NCBI RefSeq assembly: GCF_009729035.1
Contig: NZ_CP045483.1
Coordinates: 890,001-954,000 of the forward strand
Direction of reading: 5' to 3'
DNA length: 64,000 bases
Source: Stygiolobus azoricus
GTDB taxonomy: Archaea; Thermoproteota; Thermoprotei_A; Sulfolobales; Sulfolobaceae
Under the pieces are notes generated by a model, which did no database searches, was not told the origin of the DNA, and saw nothing but the letters and a program-made list of their open reading frames with translations. Position 1 is the stretch's first letter. Each line of letters starts with the position of its first letter. Below are positions 40,549 to 49,077 of the stretch, in pieces. The translations under genes were made by a program, and so were the position numbers.

Positions 40549-41203
40549 ATTCCCCGGGACTACTTGTGAAGTTGATGTTTATAAAGCACTTCTCGAGGCT
40601 TCAGTTGATGCAGAAATAGTGAAATTTAAGGATTTCGATCCCGATAAATATAAGGCTGTAGTTCTACCAGGAGGATTTAGCTTCGGTGATTATCTTAGGG
40701 CGGGTAGTATAGCGGCTAGCACGGAGACAATGAAAAAAGTCAAGCAAATGGCCGATGAGGGAAAAGTCGTCATAGGAATTTGTAATGGCTTCCAAATTTT
40801 GGTAGAAAGTGGATTACTTGAAGGTGCTTTGTTGCCTAACCTGAATTTGAGGTTCATTAGCAAATGGGTTTATTTGAAGGTAGGAAGGAAAGATACTGTC
40901 CTGACTAAAGGTTTAGAGAAAGATATCATTAAAATGCCCATAGCCCATGCTGAGGGAAGGTACTATCACACCGACCCGGAAAGGGCTAAAAGACTTGCAG
41001 TACTCTATTATACAAGTCAAGACGGTACCGTAGACGAGAAGTACAATCCTAACGGTTCTCTTTTTAATATAGCCTCAGTAGCTAATGAGGAAGGAAATGT
41101 AATCGGGATGATGCCCCATCCTGAGAGGGCTTCTTTCAAGTTAACTTCCCCTGATGGTGCTACGGACGGGTTATTATTGTTTAGGGGGTTGAGAAAATGG
41201 TGA
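40529..41203 (+). CDS. purQ: FGAM synthase glutaminase subunit; ACG in place of a start codon
   Basis: A class I glutaminase of 224 residues supplying ammonia to PurL. The first standard start in frame is GTG 40619, which would delete the conserved N terminus. The frame is open and conserved upstream, encoding the expected first strand and loop (TAIIKFPGTTCEVDVYKAL), back to a TGA at 40520-40522. Between that stop and the strand there is no ATG, GTG or TTG. ACG at 40529 fits: GGGTGA (40517-40522) lies 6 bases upstream and the protein would begin M/T-KTAIIKFPG. The nucleophile cysteine is in GICNGFQIL (about 88) and the triad histidine in MPHPERA. Confidence 0.88.
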   Translation, partial: TKTAIIKFPGTTCEVDVYKALLEASVDAEIVKFKDFDPDKYKAVVLPGGFSFGDYLRAGSIAASTETMKKVKQMADEGKVVIGICNGFQILVESGLLEGALLPNLNLRFISKWVYLKVGRKDTVLTKGLEKDIIKMPIAHAEGRYYHTDPERAKRLAVLYYTSQDGTVDEKYNPNGSLFNIASVANEEGNVIGMMPHPERASFKLTSPDGATDGLLLFRGLRKW

Positions 41204-43323
41204 GGTTGAGTCTTTCAGCTTACGAGATGGAATTAGTGAGGAAAAAGTTGGGCAGGGAACCTACTGAAGCTGAATGGGCTACAATAGACGCATTGTGGTC
41301 TGAGCATTGCTCTTACAAGTCGTCTAAGGTTTATCTGAGGAGCTTTCCGAGTACTGGGGAGAGAGTAGTGATGGGAATAGAGGACTGGCAAGACGCTGGA
41401 GCATTGGATGTAGGTGATGGCTGGGCAATCGTATTAAAACTGGAGAGTCACAATCACCCTTCAGCAATTGACCCCTTTAATGGTGCTGCTACCGGAGTAG
41501 GGGGCATTATTAGGGATATTATAAGTAAGGGTGCTGTTCCTATAGCCTTATTGGATATGATTAGAGTCGGTAACCTAAATAAAGACAAGAACAGATGGCT
41601 CCTGAAGAACATTATTAAGGGTATAGGATTTTACGGTAATAGTATTGGAGTTCCAGTAGTAGGTGGTGAATTATCTTTTGACGAAACTTATGACGATAAC
41701 CCGCTAGTAGATGTTGCAGGTATAGGTATCGTAAGAAAGGACAGAATAGTTCCCAGTATAGTAAAACAACCTGGGCTCAGGATTGTTATAGTCGGTCTTA
41801 CTGGCCTGGACGGTTTAGGAGGAGCATCTTTTGCGTCTAGGAAGTTGAGCGGAGAGAACGAGATAGGTGCTGTTCAAATTGCTGACCCCTTTGCGGGCAA
41901 GATAGTACTAGACGTTACTCTGGCTGTAGCAGATAAGGTTGACGCCATTAAGGATTTAGGAGGTGGAGGGCTGGTGGTCGGGGTCACTGAAATGGCTAAC
42001 GGACTCGGTGCCGTAGTAGATCTTGACAAAGTCCCGTTAAGAGTTTCTGATTTAACTCCTGAAGAAATTCTCATATCTGAGACTCAGGAAAGAATGCTGT
42101 TTGCGGTCAAGGAAGAAAAGGTAAAGGAGGTATGTAAAGAGTTTGAGTATTATGAATATCCATGCGCAGAAATAGGCTACTTTACAGAAGACAGTATAGT
42201 TAGGTTTCGGTATAAGGGTAAAGACGTCGTAAGGTTGCCTTCTGATTTACTTCTTTCCCCACCTCTTTTCATGTGGGATGTAAAGAGACCTATAAAACAA
42301 GTTAAGGAGAGACCAGAAATTAACATAGAAGAAGCTATAAGAAAGACGCTGATTCATCCCGATTTCGTAAGTAAGGAATGGGCTTACTCCCAGTTCGACT
42401 ACGAAGTAGGTACCTCGACAGTAATAAAGCCTGGGGAAGCTGATGCGTCAGTAATAGTCTTACCGAACCAGAAATTGTTGGCTGTGAAGGGAGACGCGAA
42501 TCCAGATTTATGTGAAGAGGATGCTTATGAGTGCGGTAAATACATAGTAGCAGAAGCTTATAGGAACTTAGCCACAGTAGGTGCTAAAGGGATAGGTATT
42601 GTAGATCACCTTCAATTCGGTGACCCCAGAAAGCCGGAGGTTTACTACACATTCGTAGAAGCTTTAAGAGGTATTGCAGAGGCTGCTAAGTTCTTTAATA
42701 CACCAGTAGTCGGCGGTAAAGTTTCTTTCCACAATGAAAACAAAGAGGGTAAACCGATAAAGCCTACACCACTCATTGTAATGGCTGGGCTAGTTGAAAA
42801 CAAATTCCTTAGACCCTCAGTAGAGAATGGTTTAAGTGTCGTGATGTTGGGATTAACGAGAAACGAATTACGCGGTACCTTCTTGACTAAACTTTACGGT
42901 AGTTTTGGTGATGTTCCTAAGGTAAGGCTAAACGAGGATCTATTAGCAAGTGAGTTGATCATCCAAGGGATAAACGAGGGTAAAGTTAAGTTCTCGAAAG
43001 ATGTGGGTAGAGGAGGGTTAGTAACAGCCTTATTTCCTATCCTTGTGAAGAACTGTGGGTTAGAGGTTCAAACCAGTCAGATAAAGACTGATGCAGGAGA
43101 CGATTTGCTTGTAAAACTCTTCTCTGAATCTAGTGGTAGATTCGTGGTGTTAACTGATGACCCTGAATGGTTCATCAGGAATAAGAAGGGGGTTATGGCG
43201 TCAGTAATCGGTAAAGTCAATTCCGATTCTGGTATACTTAAGATAGACGGAAAGTCCTTAGATCTATCGCGGGAGATTGAAAATTATTATAATTACCTCT
43301 ATAAGGTGATTGAGAATGATTAA
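41197..43323 (+). CDS. purL: FGAM synthase large subunit
   Basis: A 708-residue small-type PurL, which needs separate PurS and PurQ; both are encoded just before it. The N-terminal WSEHCSYKSSKVYL carries the catalytic histidine, LESHNHPSAIDPFNGAATGVGG the nucleotide-binding loop, and IKDLGGGGLV a glycine-rich loop. The ATG overlaps purQ by 7 bases. It converts FGAR, ATP and ammonia to FGAM. Confidence 0.96.
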   Translation: MVRLSLSAYEMELVRKKLGREPTEAEWATIDALWSEHCSYKSSKVYLRSFPSTGERVVMGIEDWQDAGALDVGDGWAIVLKLESHNHPSAIDPFNGAATGVGGIIRDIISKGAVPIALLDMIRVGNLNKDKNRWLLKNIIKGIGFYGNSIGVPVVGGELSFDETYDDNPLVDVAGIGIVRKDRIVPSIVKQPGLRIVIVGLTGLDGLGGASFASRKLSGENEIGAVQIADPFAGKIVLDVTLAVADKVDAIKDLGGGGLVVGVTEMANGLGAVVDLDKVPLRVSDLTPEEILISETQERMLFAVKEEKVKEVCKEFEYYEYPCAEIGYFTEDSIVRFRYKGKDVVRLPSDLLLSPPLFMWDVKRPIKQVKERPEINIEEAIRKTLIHPDFVSKEWAYSQFDYEVGTSTVIKPGEADASVIVLPNQKLLAVKGDANPDLCEEDAYECGKYIVAEAYRNLATVGAKGIGIVDHLQFGDPRKPEVYYTFVEALRGIAEAAKFFNTPVVGGKVSFHNENKEGKPIKPTPLIVMAGLVENKFLRPSVENGLSVVMLGLTRNELRGTFLTKLYGSFGDVPKVRLNEDLLASELIIQGINEGKVKFSKDVGRGGLVTALFPILVKNCGLEVQTSQIKTDAGDDLLVKLFSESSGRFVVLTDDPEWFIRNKKGVMASVIGKVNSDSGILKIDGKSLDLSREIENYYNYLYKVIEND

Positions 43324-44644
43324 GGAGCATTGCGGAATAGTTGGAGTGTGGAGTAAGGATAACAAGGCTACGTTTATTGCATACGAAGTGCTCAAGTTAT
43401 TACAACATAGGGGTCAGGAATCAGCCGGGATTTCCTATATTGACGGAGGCATTAAGACCTTAAAAGGCATGGGTTTAGTTGAGGATGCAATAGATCCCAT
43501 ATTTCTTAAATCCTCTAACTTGTCCATAGGTCATGTAAGGTATTCTACCACCGGAAAGGGGACTATAGACGAGGCACAACCTCTCAGTAACGGAAAAATA
43601 TCCTTAGCATTTAACGGTACTATTCCTAATTATTACAAGTTTGGCACTAATACAGATACGGAATTCATCCTTAAGGTACTAAGTGAGAGTGAAGATATTA
43701 AGGCAGGGATAAGGAAACTTGCAGACATTGCCGATGGTGCTTACTCCATTGTTATATTAACTTCAGACGGGGAGTTAATAGGCTTCAGAGACCCCAAGGG
43801 CTTTAGGCCTCTAGTCTTAGGTAAGATAGGAGAAAATTATGTGATTGCCTCTGAGGACTCTGCCATCAGACAATTAGGAGGGAGTATAATAAGAGATGTT
43901 AAACCAGGAGAGATGATTTATGTTGATAAGAACGGGAATATCGAAAGCGAAATCATAGCTTCTAGCCCGGTATCTTTCTGCTCCTTTGAGTACATTTACT
44001 TTGCCAGATCTGACTCTGTGATTGACGGAGTTTCCGTTTACTCAGCAAGAGTCAGGCTTGGTGAAATCCTTGCCGAGAAACACTACGTGGATGCTGACAT
44101 AGTTGTCCCAGTACCGGAATCCTCTATCCCAATAGCCGTAGGGTATTCAAGAAAGTCTAAGATTCCTTTAGAGTTGGCGTTAGTAAGGAGTATGATCGCT
44201 AAGAGGTCTTTCATAATGCCTACACAAGATAAGAGGGAAAGCGTTCTTGAGGATAAGTTTGGGGTAGTCAAGGACGCCATTCAAGGCAAAAGGATTGTGT
44301 TAATCGATGACTCGATTGTGAGAGGGAATACGATGAAGCGTATCGTTAAATTGATGAGGGATAACGGGGCTAGGCAAGTTCACGTAAGAGTCGGCTCCCC
44401 TAAAATACGTTATCCTTGCTATATGGGGATCGATTTTCCAACATCACGTGAGCTAATAGCTTATGGCAAGACGGAAAAAGAAATAGCAAGTGAAATAGGT
44501 GCAGATAGTGTAGAGTACCTCACTATTGAGGAGATGATAAGTGCGATAGGTAGAAAAGACTTATGTCATGCATGTTTTTCTGGGGTATATCCCCTTAAAT
44601 TCTCGTACGATATGTCCCAACTGGAATCCGTGTTTAAGAGGTGA
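43316..44644 (+). CDS. purF: Amidophosphoribosyltransferase
   Basis: The first enzyme of purine synthesis, about 442 residues. After a five-residue leader the nucleophile is C6 (EHCGIVGVW), exposed by processing. Glutaminase residues LQHRGQESAGI, HVRYSTTG and FNGTIPN are intact. The PRPP motif is IVLIDDSIVRGNT. Cysteines in SFCSFEY, YPCYMG and LCHACFSG match the four [4Fe-4S] ligands of the Bacillus enzyme. I chose ATG 43316, with AGGTGAT at 43304-43310, over TTG 43310. Confidence 0.95.
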   Translation: MIKEHCGIVGVWSKDNKATFIAYEVLKLLQHRGQESAGISYIDGGIKTLKGMGLVEDAIDPIFLKSSNLSIGHVRYSTTGKGTIDEAQPLSNGKISLAFNGTIPNYYKFGTNTDTEFILKVLSESEDIKAGIRKLADIADGAYSIVILTSDGELIGFRDPKGFRPLVLGKIGENYVIASEDSAIRQLGGSIIRDVKPGEMIYVDKNGNIESEIIASSPVSFCSFEYIYFARSDSVIDGVSVYSARVRLGEILAEKHYVDADIVVPVPESSIPIAVGYSRKSKIPLELALVRSMIAKRSFIMPTQDKRESVLEDKFGVVKDAIQGKRIVLIDDSIVRGNTMKRIVKLMRDNGARQVHVRVGSPKIRYPCYMGIDFPTSRELIAYGKTEKEIASEIGADSVEYLTIEEMISAIGRKDLCHACFSGVYPLKFSYDMSQLESVFKR

Positions 44645-44648
44645 AAAA

Positions 44649-45860
44649 ATGGGAGGTATATTAGGTATATATGCATTTGATAAAATATGGAATGTAAGTA
44701 AGTTCCTATACTACGGTTCAATAGGGCTTCAGCATAGGGGTTATTCCTATAGCGGTATATCGACTCTTAACGACAATGGCTTTTCAACCATTACCAGTAA
44801 CGTGGCTCCGGAGGATCTAGATGTTAAAGGTCTAGAAGGGTGGGCCGGAGTAGCTTATAATGGGACTAAACAAGGATATCCCTTAGCGACAGATTACGGT
44901 GTTGCTGTCATAGACGGCATTGTGAAAGATGTAGAGGGTTTGTTAAAAAGCGTTTACAAAGACCCGGAGAAGGGGTTACAAGAAAGTAAAGGAGTTTTTT
45001 CAATGATATTTCTTACTAAGGATGGCAGGATGATTGGTTACAGAGACGAGAGTGGTGTGAAACCCTTGGAAATAGGGGGTTTTGGTTTCGATTTGGCAAT
45101 ACTATCTTCAGAGACCTCTGGAATTTCCGTGATAGGAGGAGAGTTCAAAAGAGAGATCCAGCCAGGCGAAATGGTTTACATAGACACTTATAATGTATCA
45201 TATTCTAGAATAAAAGATCCTAAACCTAGGTATTGTTCGATTGACATAATATACCAGAGCAGGATAGATAGCCACGTATTTGGGTTAGATATATACGACG
45301 TTAGAGTTAAAATAGGAGAGCAATTAGCCGAGGAAAAAAGGATAGATGCTGATGTAGTAATAGGAGTTCCAGACACTGCAATTCCTTATGCAATAGGTTA
45401 TTCTAGAAAGACTGGAATTCCTTTCACTCTCGGCTTTACGAGGACCGGTAGCCCTATAAGGACTATGCTTGCCTCAGACGACTTCCTTAAAGTAATTGGA
45501 GTTCAGTTAAAGCTTAATCCAATAAAGGCTTCTATAAAGGGGAAGAGAGTAATCCTTGTTGACGATTCAATGGTGACTGGAAGAACACTAAAGAACACTA
45601 TCTTTAGCTTGAGATCTTTGGGTGCTAAAGAAGTTCACGTGCTGATCGGTAGCCCTAAGTTAATTTCTTACTGTCCTTACGGAATGGAAGTTCCCGAAGA
45701 AAAAGACTTGATCGCCGCTAACCTATCAGATGAGGAAATATCAAAAGTGATAGGAGCTGACTCCATTTACTGGTTGAGCTTAGAAGGCTTGTATAAGGTC
45801 ATCGGTCATAAGTCCTTATGTGTAGGGTGTATGACTAAGTCTTATCCAAAGGAGGTGTGA
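44649..45860 (+). CDS. PurF-like paralogue with inactive glutaminase domain
   Basis: About 403 residues, next to purF. The N terminus reads MGGILGIYAFD: glycine replaces the catalytic cysteine. LQHRGYSYSGI is altered, and the HVRYSTTG and FNG segments are gone (GVAYNGTKQG, VAVIDGIVKD). The phosphoribosyltransferase part keeps VILVDDSMVTGRT, and all four cluster cysteines persist (PRYCSID, SYCPYG, LCVGCMT). GAGGTGA sits before ATG 44649. It could use free ammonia, pair with PurF, or regulate it. The reading frame is intact and clean, so it is not a simple pseudogene. Confidence 0.88.
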   Translation: MGGILGIYAFDKIWNVSKFLYYGSIGLQHRGYSYSGISTLNDNGFSTITSNVAPEDLDVKGLEGWAGVAYNGTKQGYPLATDYGVAVIDGIVKDVEGLLKSVYKDPEKGLQESKGVFSMIFLTKDGRMIGYRDESGVKPLEIGGFGFDLAILSSETSGISVIGGEFKREIQPGEMVYIDTYNVSYSRIKDPKPRYCSIDIIYQSRIDSHVFGLDIYDVRVKIGEQLAEEKRIDADVVIGVPDTAIPYAIGYSRKTGIPFTLGFTRTGSPIRTMLASDDFLKVIGVQLKLNPIKASIKGKRVILVDDSMVTGRTLKNTIFSLRSLGAKEVHVLIGSPKLISYCPYGMEVPEEKDLIAANLSDEEISKVIGADSIYWLSLEGLYKVIGHKSLCVGCMTKSYPKEV

Positions 45861-45865
45861 AAATC

Positions 45866-47299
45866 ATGAAAGTACTACTAATAGGGGACGGAGCTAGGGA
45901 GAACGCATTAGCCGAAGCATTGGGCAAATCTAATAGAGGTTATAGAGTATATGCAATGTCCAGTTATGTAAACCCGGGTATAAAAGAAGTTGTAGACAAA
46001 ACCGGAGGTAAGTATTATATTGGGAATATTCTATCCATTGAGAATGTTAGGAGAGTAATAAAGGAAGTCAACCCGGACTTTGGAGTTATAGGTCCAGAAG
46101 ACCCTCTCTTTGAAGGTGTGGCAAACGCTTTTAGAGAGGAAGGGATCCCAGTAGTTGGTCCTAATAAAGAAGGTGCAATGATAGAGAAATCTAAAGTATG
46201 GATGAGGCAGTTGATGTGGAAATATAATATCCCAGGTAGGCTTAGGTTTAAGGCGTTTAATAACCTCGCTGAAGCGTCTAAGTTTATCTTAGAATTTGGA
46301 GGCTCGATAGCAATAAAACCGTCGGAGCAAGTAGGGGGAAAAGGAGTGAAGGTCGTTGCGGATCTTCAAGCTTATCTGAGCGAGGAAAAGAGAAATGCCT
46401 TGAGCAAAGGTGTGAATAATATAGCTGGTTTAGTAAAGGATGAGGTTAAACTAATCATTGAAGAGAAAGTTGACGGACCTGAGTACACCCTCCACGTATT
46501 AACCGATGGATACTCATACTTGCCTCTGCCTCTAGCTCAGGATTATAAGAACGCATACGAAGACGGAATAGGTCCAGAGACGGGTGGAATGGGATCTATA
46601 TCAGGCCCAGACCACCTATTACCATTCATAAACGAGGAAGAGTACGAGAAATCTTTAGAGATAGTAAAGCTAACTGCAGAAGCCATAAGGAAGGAAACCG
46701 GAATGGATTATATAGGCGTATTATCTGGTCAGATGATGTTGACAGGTTTGTGGGGACCAACTATAATTGAGTATTATTCGAGATTAGGAGACCCAGAGGC
46801 TTCAGCAATAATCCCTAGAATTAGATCTGATTTCGCTGAGATCCTCGAGTTAACTGCTACAAGGCACTTGAGCAAAGCAAAGCTAGAGGTTGAAGAGAAG
46901 CCTTCAATAGTTAGGGCTGTAGCTCCCTTAGGCTATCCTTTAGACAAGAAAATGGCTTCGGGCCACAAGATCTCCTTAGATCTACCTAAGATGAGAGAAT
47001 TGGGCTGTAATGTTTACTTTGGTTCTGTAGCTTTAGAGGGAATGTCCCTAGTGACCAAGGGTTCAAGAGCGATAGAGATAGTTGTTATAGATGATTTTAT
47101 TAATGCAAGTAATAAATTAGATCAGTGCTTCTCTCTAGTTAGTTCCGATACGAAGCTGATTTATAGGCACGACATAGGGAATACTTTAGAAGTTCAAGTG
47201 GAGAAGGCTGAGATAGTGAGGTATACTTACAAATCGAGGGAAAAGAACGGTATGCTGGGAATATCTGCGGATTGGTCTCCTAACGGTGGTCTTTGGTGA
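45866..47299 (+). CDS. purD: Phosphoribosylamine-glycine ligase
   Basis: A 477-residue ATP-grasp enzyme making GAR. The N-terminal LLIGDGARENALAEAL, the ATP-grasp lysine in IAIKPSEQVGGKGVKVV, and PLAQDYKNAYEDGIGPETGGMGS are clear. The order after F2 fits the operon. I place the start at ATG 45866, with GGAGGTGTGA 6 to 8 bases upstream, rather than GTG 45857. At about 477 residues it is longer than bacterial PurD (about 430), the extra length being in the C-terminal part. Confidence 0.93.
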   Translation: MKVLLIGDGARENALAEALGKSNRGYRVYAMSSYVNPGIKEVVDKTGGKYYIGNILSIENVRRVIKEVNPDFGVIGPEDPLFEGVANAFREEGIPVVGPNKEGAMIEKSKVWMRQLMWKYNIPGRLRFKAFNNLAEASKFILEFGGSIAIKPSEQVGGKGVKVVADLQAYLSEEKRNALSKGVNNIAGLVKDEVKLIIEEKVDGPEYTLHVLTDGYSYLPLPLAQDYKNAYEDGIGPETGGMGSISGPDHLLPFINEEEYEKSLEIVKLTAEAIRKETGMDYIGVLSGQMMLTGLWGPTIIEYYSRLGDPEASAIIPRIRSDFAEILELTATRHLSKAKLEVEEKPSIVRAVAPLGYPLDKKMASGHKISLDLPKMRELGCNVYFGSVALEGMSLVTKGSRAIEIVVIDDFINASNKLDQCFSLVSSDTKLIYRHDIGNTLEVQVEKAEIVRYTYKSREKNGMLGISADWSPNGGLW

Positions 47300-48255
47300 G
47301 CGAATACTCTAAATCTGGTGTGGATTTGAACAAGTTACGAAGTTATCATTCTTTTATTTCCTCTTACCTCTCTTCTTCTGATCTTCCCATAAAAATAGGA
47401 CATTACGCTGGAGCTATTAAATTAGGAGATAAGTATATTGTAATGCATGTTGACGGAGTAGGTACTAAGACACTGTTAGCCTTAAAGACCGGAATTATTG
47501 AACCCACTGGTATAGATTGCGTGGCAATGAACGTTAATGATATTGCTTGTGTAGGGGCTAAGCCAATCGCTTTGGTTGATTACCTAGCGCTAGAGAAACC
47601 TATGGACGATGTAGTGGAGAAGGTTTTGAGAGGCCTAAAACATGGAGCTGAGGAGTCACAAGCTATTATTGTTGGCGGTGAGACTGCTATTATGCCTGGG
47701 GTTATAACTGGCTATGATTTGTCTTGCTCTGTGGTGGGGGTTGCAGATAAACTCAAGACCGGTCAGGATGTCAAGCCCGGTGACGTAATTTTGGGTCTTG
47801 CAAGTAACGGAATTCATTCTAACGGTTACTCCTTAGTGAGAAAACTTATAGACGAAGGTAAAATTAGTTTAGAAAAATGGGCTGATGAGCTATTAAAACC
47901 TACAAAGATTTACTCAAACTCTGTTTTGTCTATCTTAGACAAAATTAAAGCTGCTGCCCATATCACTGGTGGTTCCTTCACTAAACTTAGGAGGATAACA
48001 AATTACCGCATTTCTATCCGACTTCCAGATCCACCTGAAGTGTTTAAAGTTATAGAAAATGGTGGAGTTTCACATGAAGAGATGCATAAAGTATTCAATA
48101 TGGGAATCGGTATGGTTCTATTTGTATCTAAGGAAAATGTAGAGGAAATAATAAAGACTTTAGAAGGGAAAGAGAAAGTAATGGAATTGGGAAAAGTAGA
48201 AGAAGGAGAAGGTATTAAAATAACTACTTATAGGGGTCAAGTTCTAAATCTATGA
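47296..48255 (+). CDS. purM: AIR synthase
   Basis: A 319-residue ATP-dependent cyclase forming AIR from FGAM. The motifs MHVDGVGTKTLLA, DCVAMNVNDIACVGAKPI, IVGGETAIMPGV and LASNGIHSNGYSLVR are those of PurM. In the second half, AAHITGGSFTKLRRI and FNMGIGMVLFV are typical. GTG 47296 forms a GTGA overlap with purD, with GGTGGT 5 bases upstream; TTG 47293 is the alternative. It is the last gene of the pur operon. Confidence 0.95.
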   Translation: MSEYSKSGVDLNKLRSYHSFISSYLSSSDLPIKIGHYAGAIKLGDKYIVMHVDGVGTKTLLALKTGIIEPTGIDCVAMNVNDIACVGAKPIALVDYLALEKPMDDVVEKVLRGLKHGAEESQAIIVGGETAIMPGVITGYDLSCSVVGVADKLKTGQDVKPGDVILGLASNGIHSNGYSLVRKLIDEGKISLEKWADELLKPTKIYSNSVLSILDKIKAAAHITGGSFTKLRRITNYRISIRLPDPPEVFKVIENGGVSHEEMHKVFNMGIGMVLFVSKENVEEIIKTLEGKEKVMELGKVEEGEGIKITTYRGQVLNL

Positions 48256-48312
48256 AAAGCAACAGTAGTCCTTTTAAACTCTGGCGATAATAAAGGTGTC
48301 TAGTGACTATAT

Positions 48313-48759
48313 ATGAAACAGATGGATACAAAATCTCTAATTAATTATATAGCATTAAAAATACTAGGAGGTAGTGAATACATAATAGATGCTCTAGAGA
48401 AATACCTAGTGAAGGGGGAAGGTCCAGCGTCAGTTGCCTATGAATATCAGATATCAAAACATCAGCTTAGGGGTTACGCTCAGAGGATTATTGAAAAGAG
48501 TGGTAGTGAAGCAAGGGCTAAAAAGATTATTCCGATTATTAAGGAAATCTCAAAGGATATTAAACCGATAATTAAGAAGGGAGAGGATGAACTTTATACG
48601 TGTACTATATGTGACATCTCAGTTCCTAAGGAAGACGCTGAGGAACATGTTAGAAAATATCATAAAGATATACTTACAGCTACCATTAAAACTATGACAG
48701 AGAGGCTAGAGGAATACAAGAAAGCAAAGAACGCCGTAATACTTACTTCAGTAAGTTAA
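48313..48759 (+). CDS. HTH and C2H2-type zinc-finger protein
   Basis: A 148-residue protein. Residues 1-65 are helical with a helix-turn-helix-like GPASVAYEYQISKHQLRGYA. At about 95-117 a C-x2-C / H-x4-H zinc finger is visible (CTICDISVPKEDAEEHVRKYH), rare in archaea but known in Sulfolobales. It is probably a small DNA-binding regulator. It lies between the pur operon and the arg/car genes and has CTTTTAAA (about 48271-48278) upstream. Target unknown. Confidence 0.72.
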   Translation: MKQMDTKSLINYIALKILGGSEYIIDALEKYLVKGEGPASVAYEYQISKHQLRGYAQRIIEKSGSEARAKKIIPIIKEISKDIKPIIKKGEDELYTCTICDISVPKEDAEEHVRKYHKDILTATIKTMTERLEEYKKAKNAVILTSVS

Positions 48760-48810
48760 AACTTTTTACTCTGATTAATCGCTTTTTATGTCATGTTTTT
48801 TAGTCACTAC

Positions 48811-48832
48811 TCTTATAAGATGGTATGACCAT
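48811..48832 (+). promoter_or_regulatory. TATA box and palindrome before the RHH gene
   Basis: TCTTATAAGA (48811-48820) is a TATA-like element about 33 bases before the ATG at 48848. Overlapping its last base, ATGGT-ATG-ACCAT (48820-48832) is a 13-bp inverted repeat between the TATA box and the expected transcription start. Ribbon-helix-helix proteins usually repress themselves by binding such short palindromes. Confidence 0.5.
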
Positions 48833-48847
48833 TTTTTATAGGAGATC

Positions 48848-48988
48848 ATGAAGAAAGTTGTAAGTGTTAGACTTAGAGAGGAAATAGTTTCAAAGATTGA
48901 TAAGTACACTGAAGAGCTGGGATTAGAAAGTAGAACTGATTTTCTTAGGCAAGCACTTGATTATTATGTACACAAAAAGAAGGGCTAA
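48848..48988 (+). CDS. Small ribbon-helix-helix (CopG-like) regulator
   Basis: A 46-residue protein. The sequence KKVVSVRLREEIVSKIDKYT followed by LGLESRTDFLRQALDYYV has the single strand and two helices of the MetJ/Arc fold, with S28-R-T-D-F at the helix turn as in CopG. GGAG precedes the ATG by 3 to 6 bases. No toxin gene is adjacent, so this is a stand-alone regulator rather than an antitoxin. It is probably autoregulated through the palindrome at 48820-48832 and may also act on argG, 89 bases downstream. Confidence 0.82.
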   Translation: MKKVVSVRLREEIVSKIDKYTEELGLESRTDFLRQALDYYVHKKKG

Positions 48989-49044
48989 AGGACTCCTTCA
49001 ACATTCCCTACCTAGAGAATTCGTTTTTCTGATGATGACCATAT

Positions 49045-49055
49045 CTTAAATATTA
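49045..49055 (+). promoter_or_regulatory. TATA box of argG
   Basis: CTTAAATATTA centred about 28 bases before the argG ATG at 49078. No ribosome binding site precedes the ATG, which agrees with a leaderless transcript for the arg-car genes. Confidence 0.55.
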
Positions 49056-49077
49056 AATTTTCTTTGTAAACACGGAA

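Noticed and set aside
40279-41203. purS and purQ joined by programmed frameshift instead of a non-standard start
   Set aside because: PurS ends at a normal length and purQ begins with its full expected N terminus. No slippery run lies in the overlap, and GGGTGA is placed to initiate at 40529.
49029-49038. CTGATGATGA upstream of argG looks like box C of a C/D guide RNA
   Set aside because: No box D or C'/D' pair follows at a fitting distance, and the stretch overlaps the argG promoter region.
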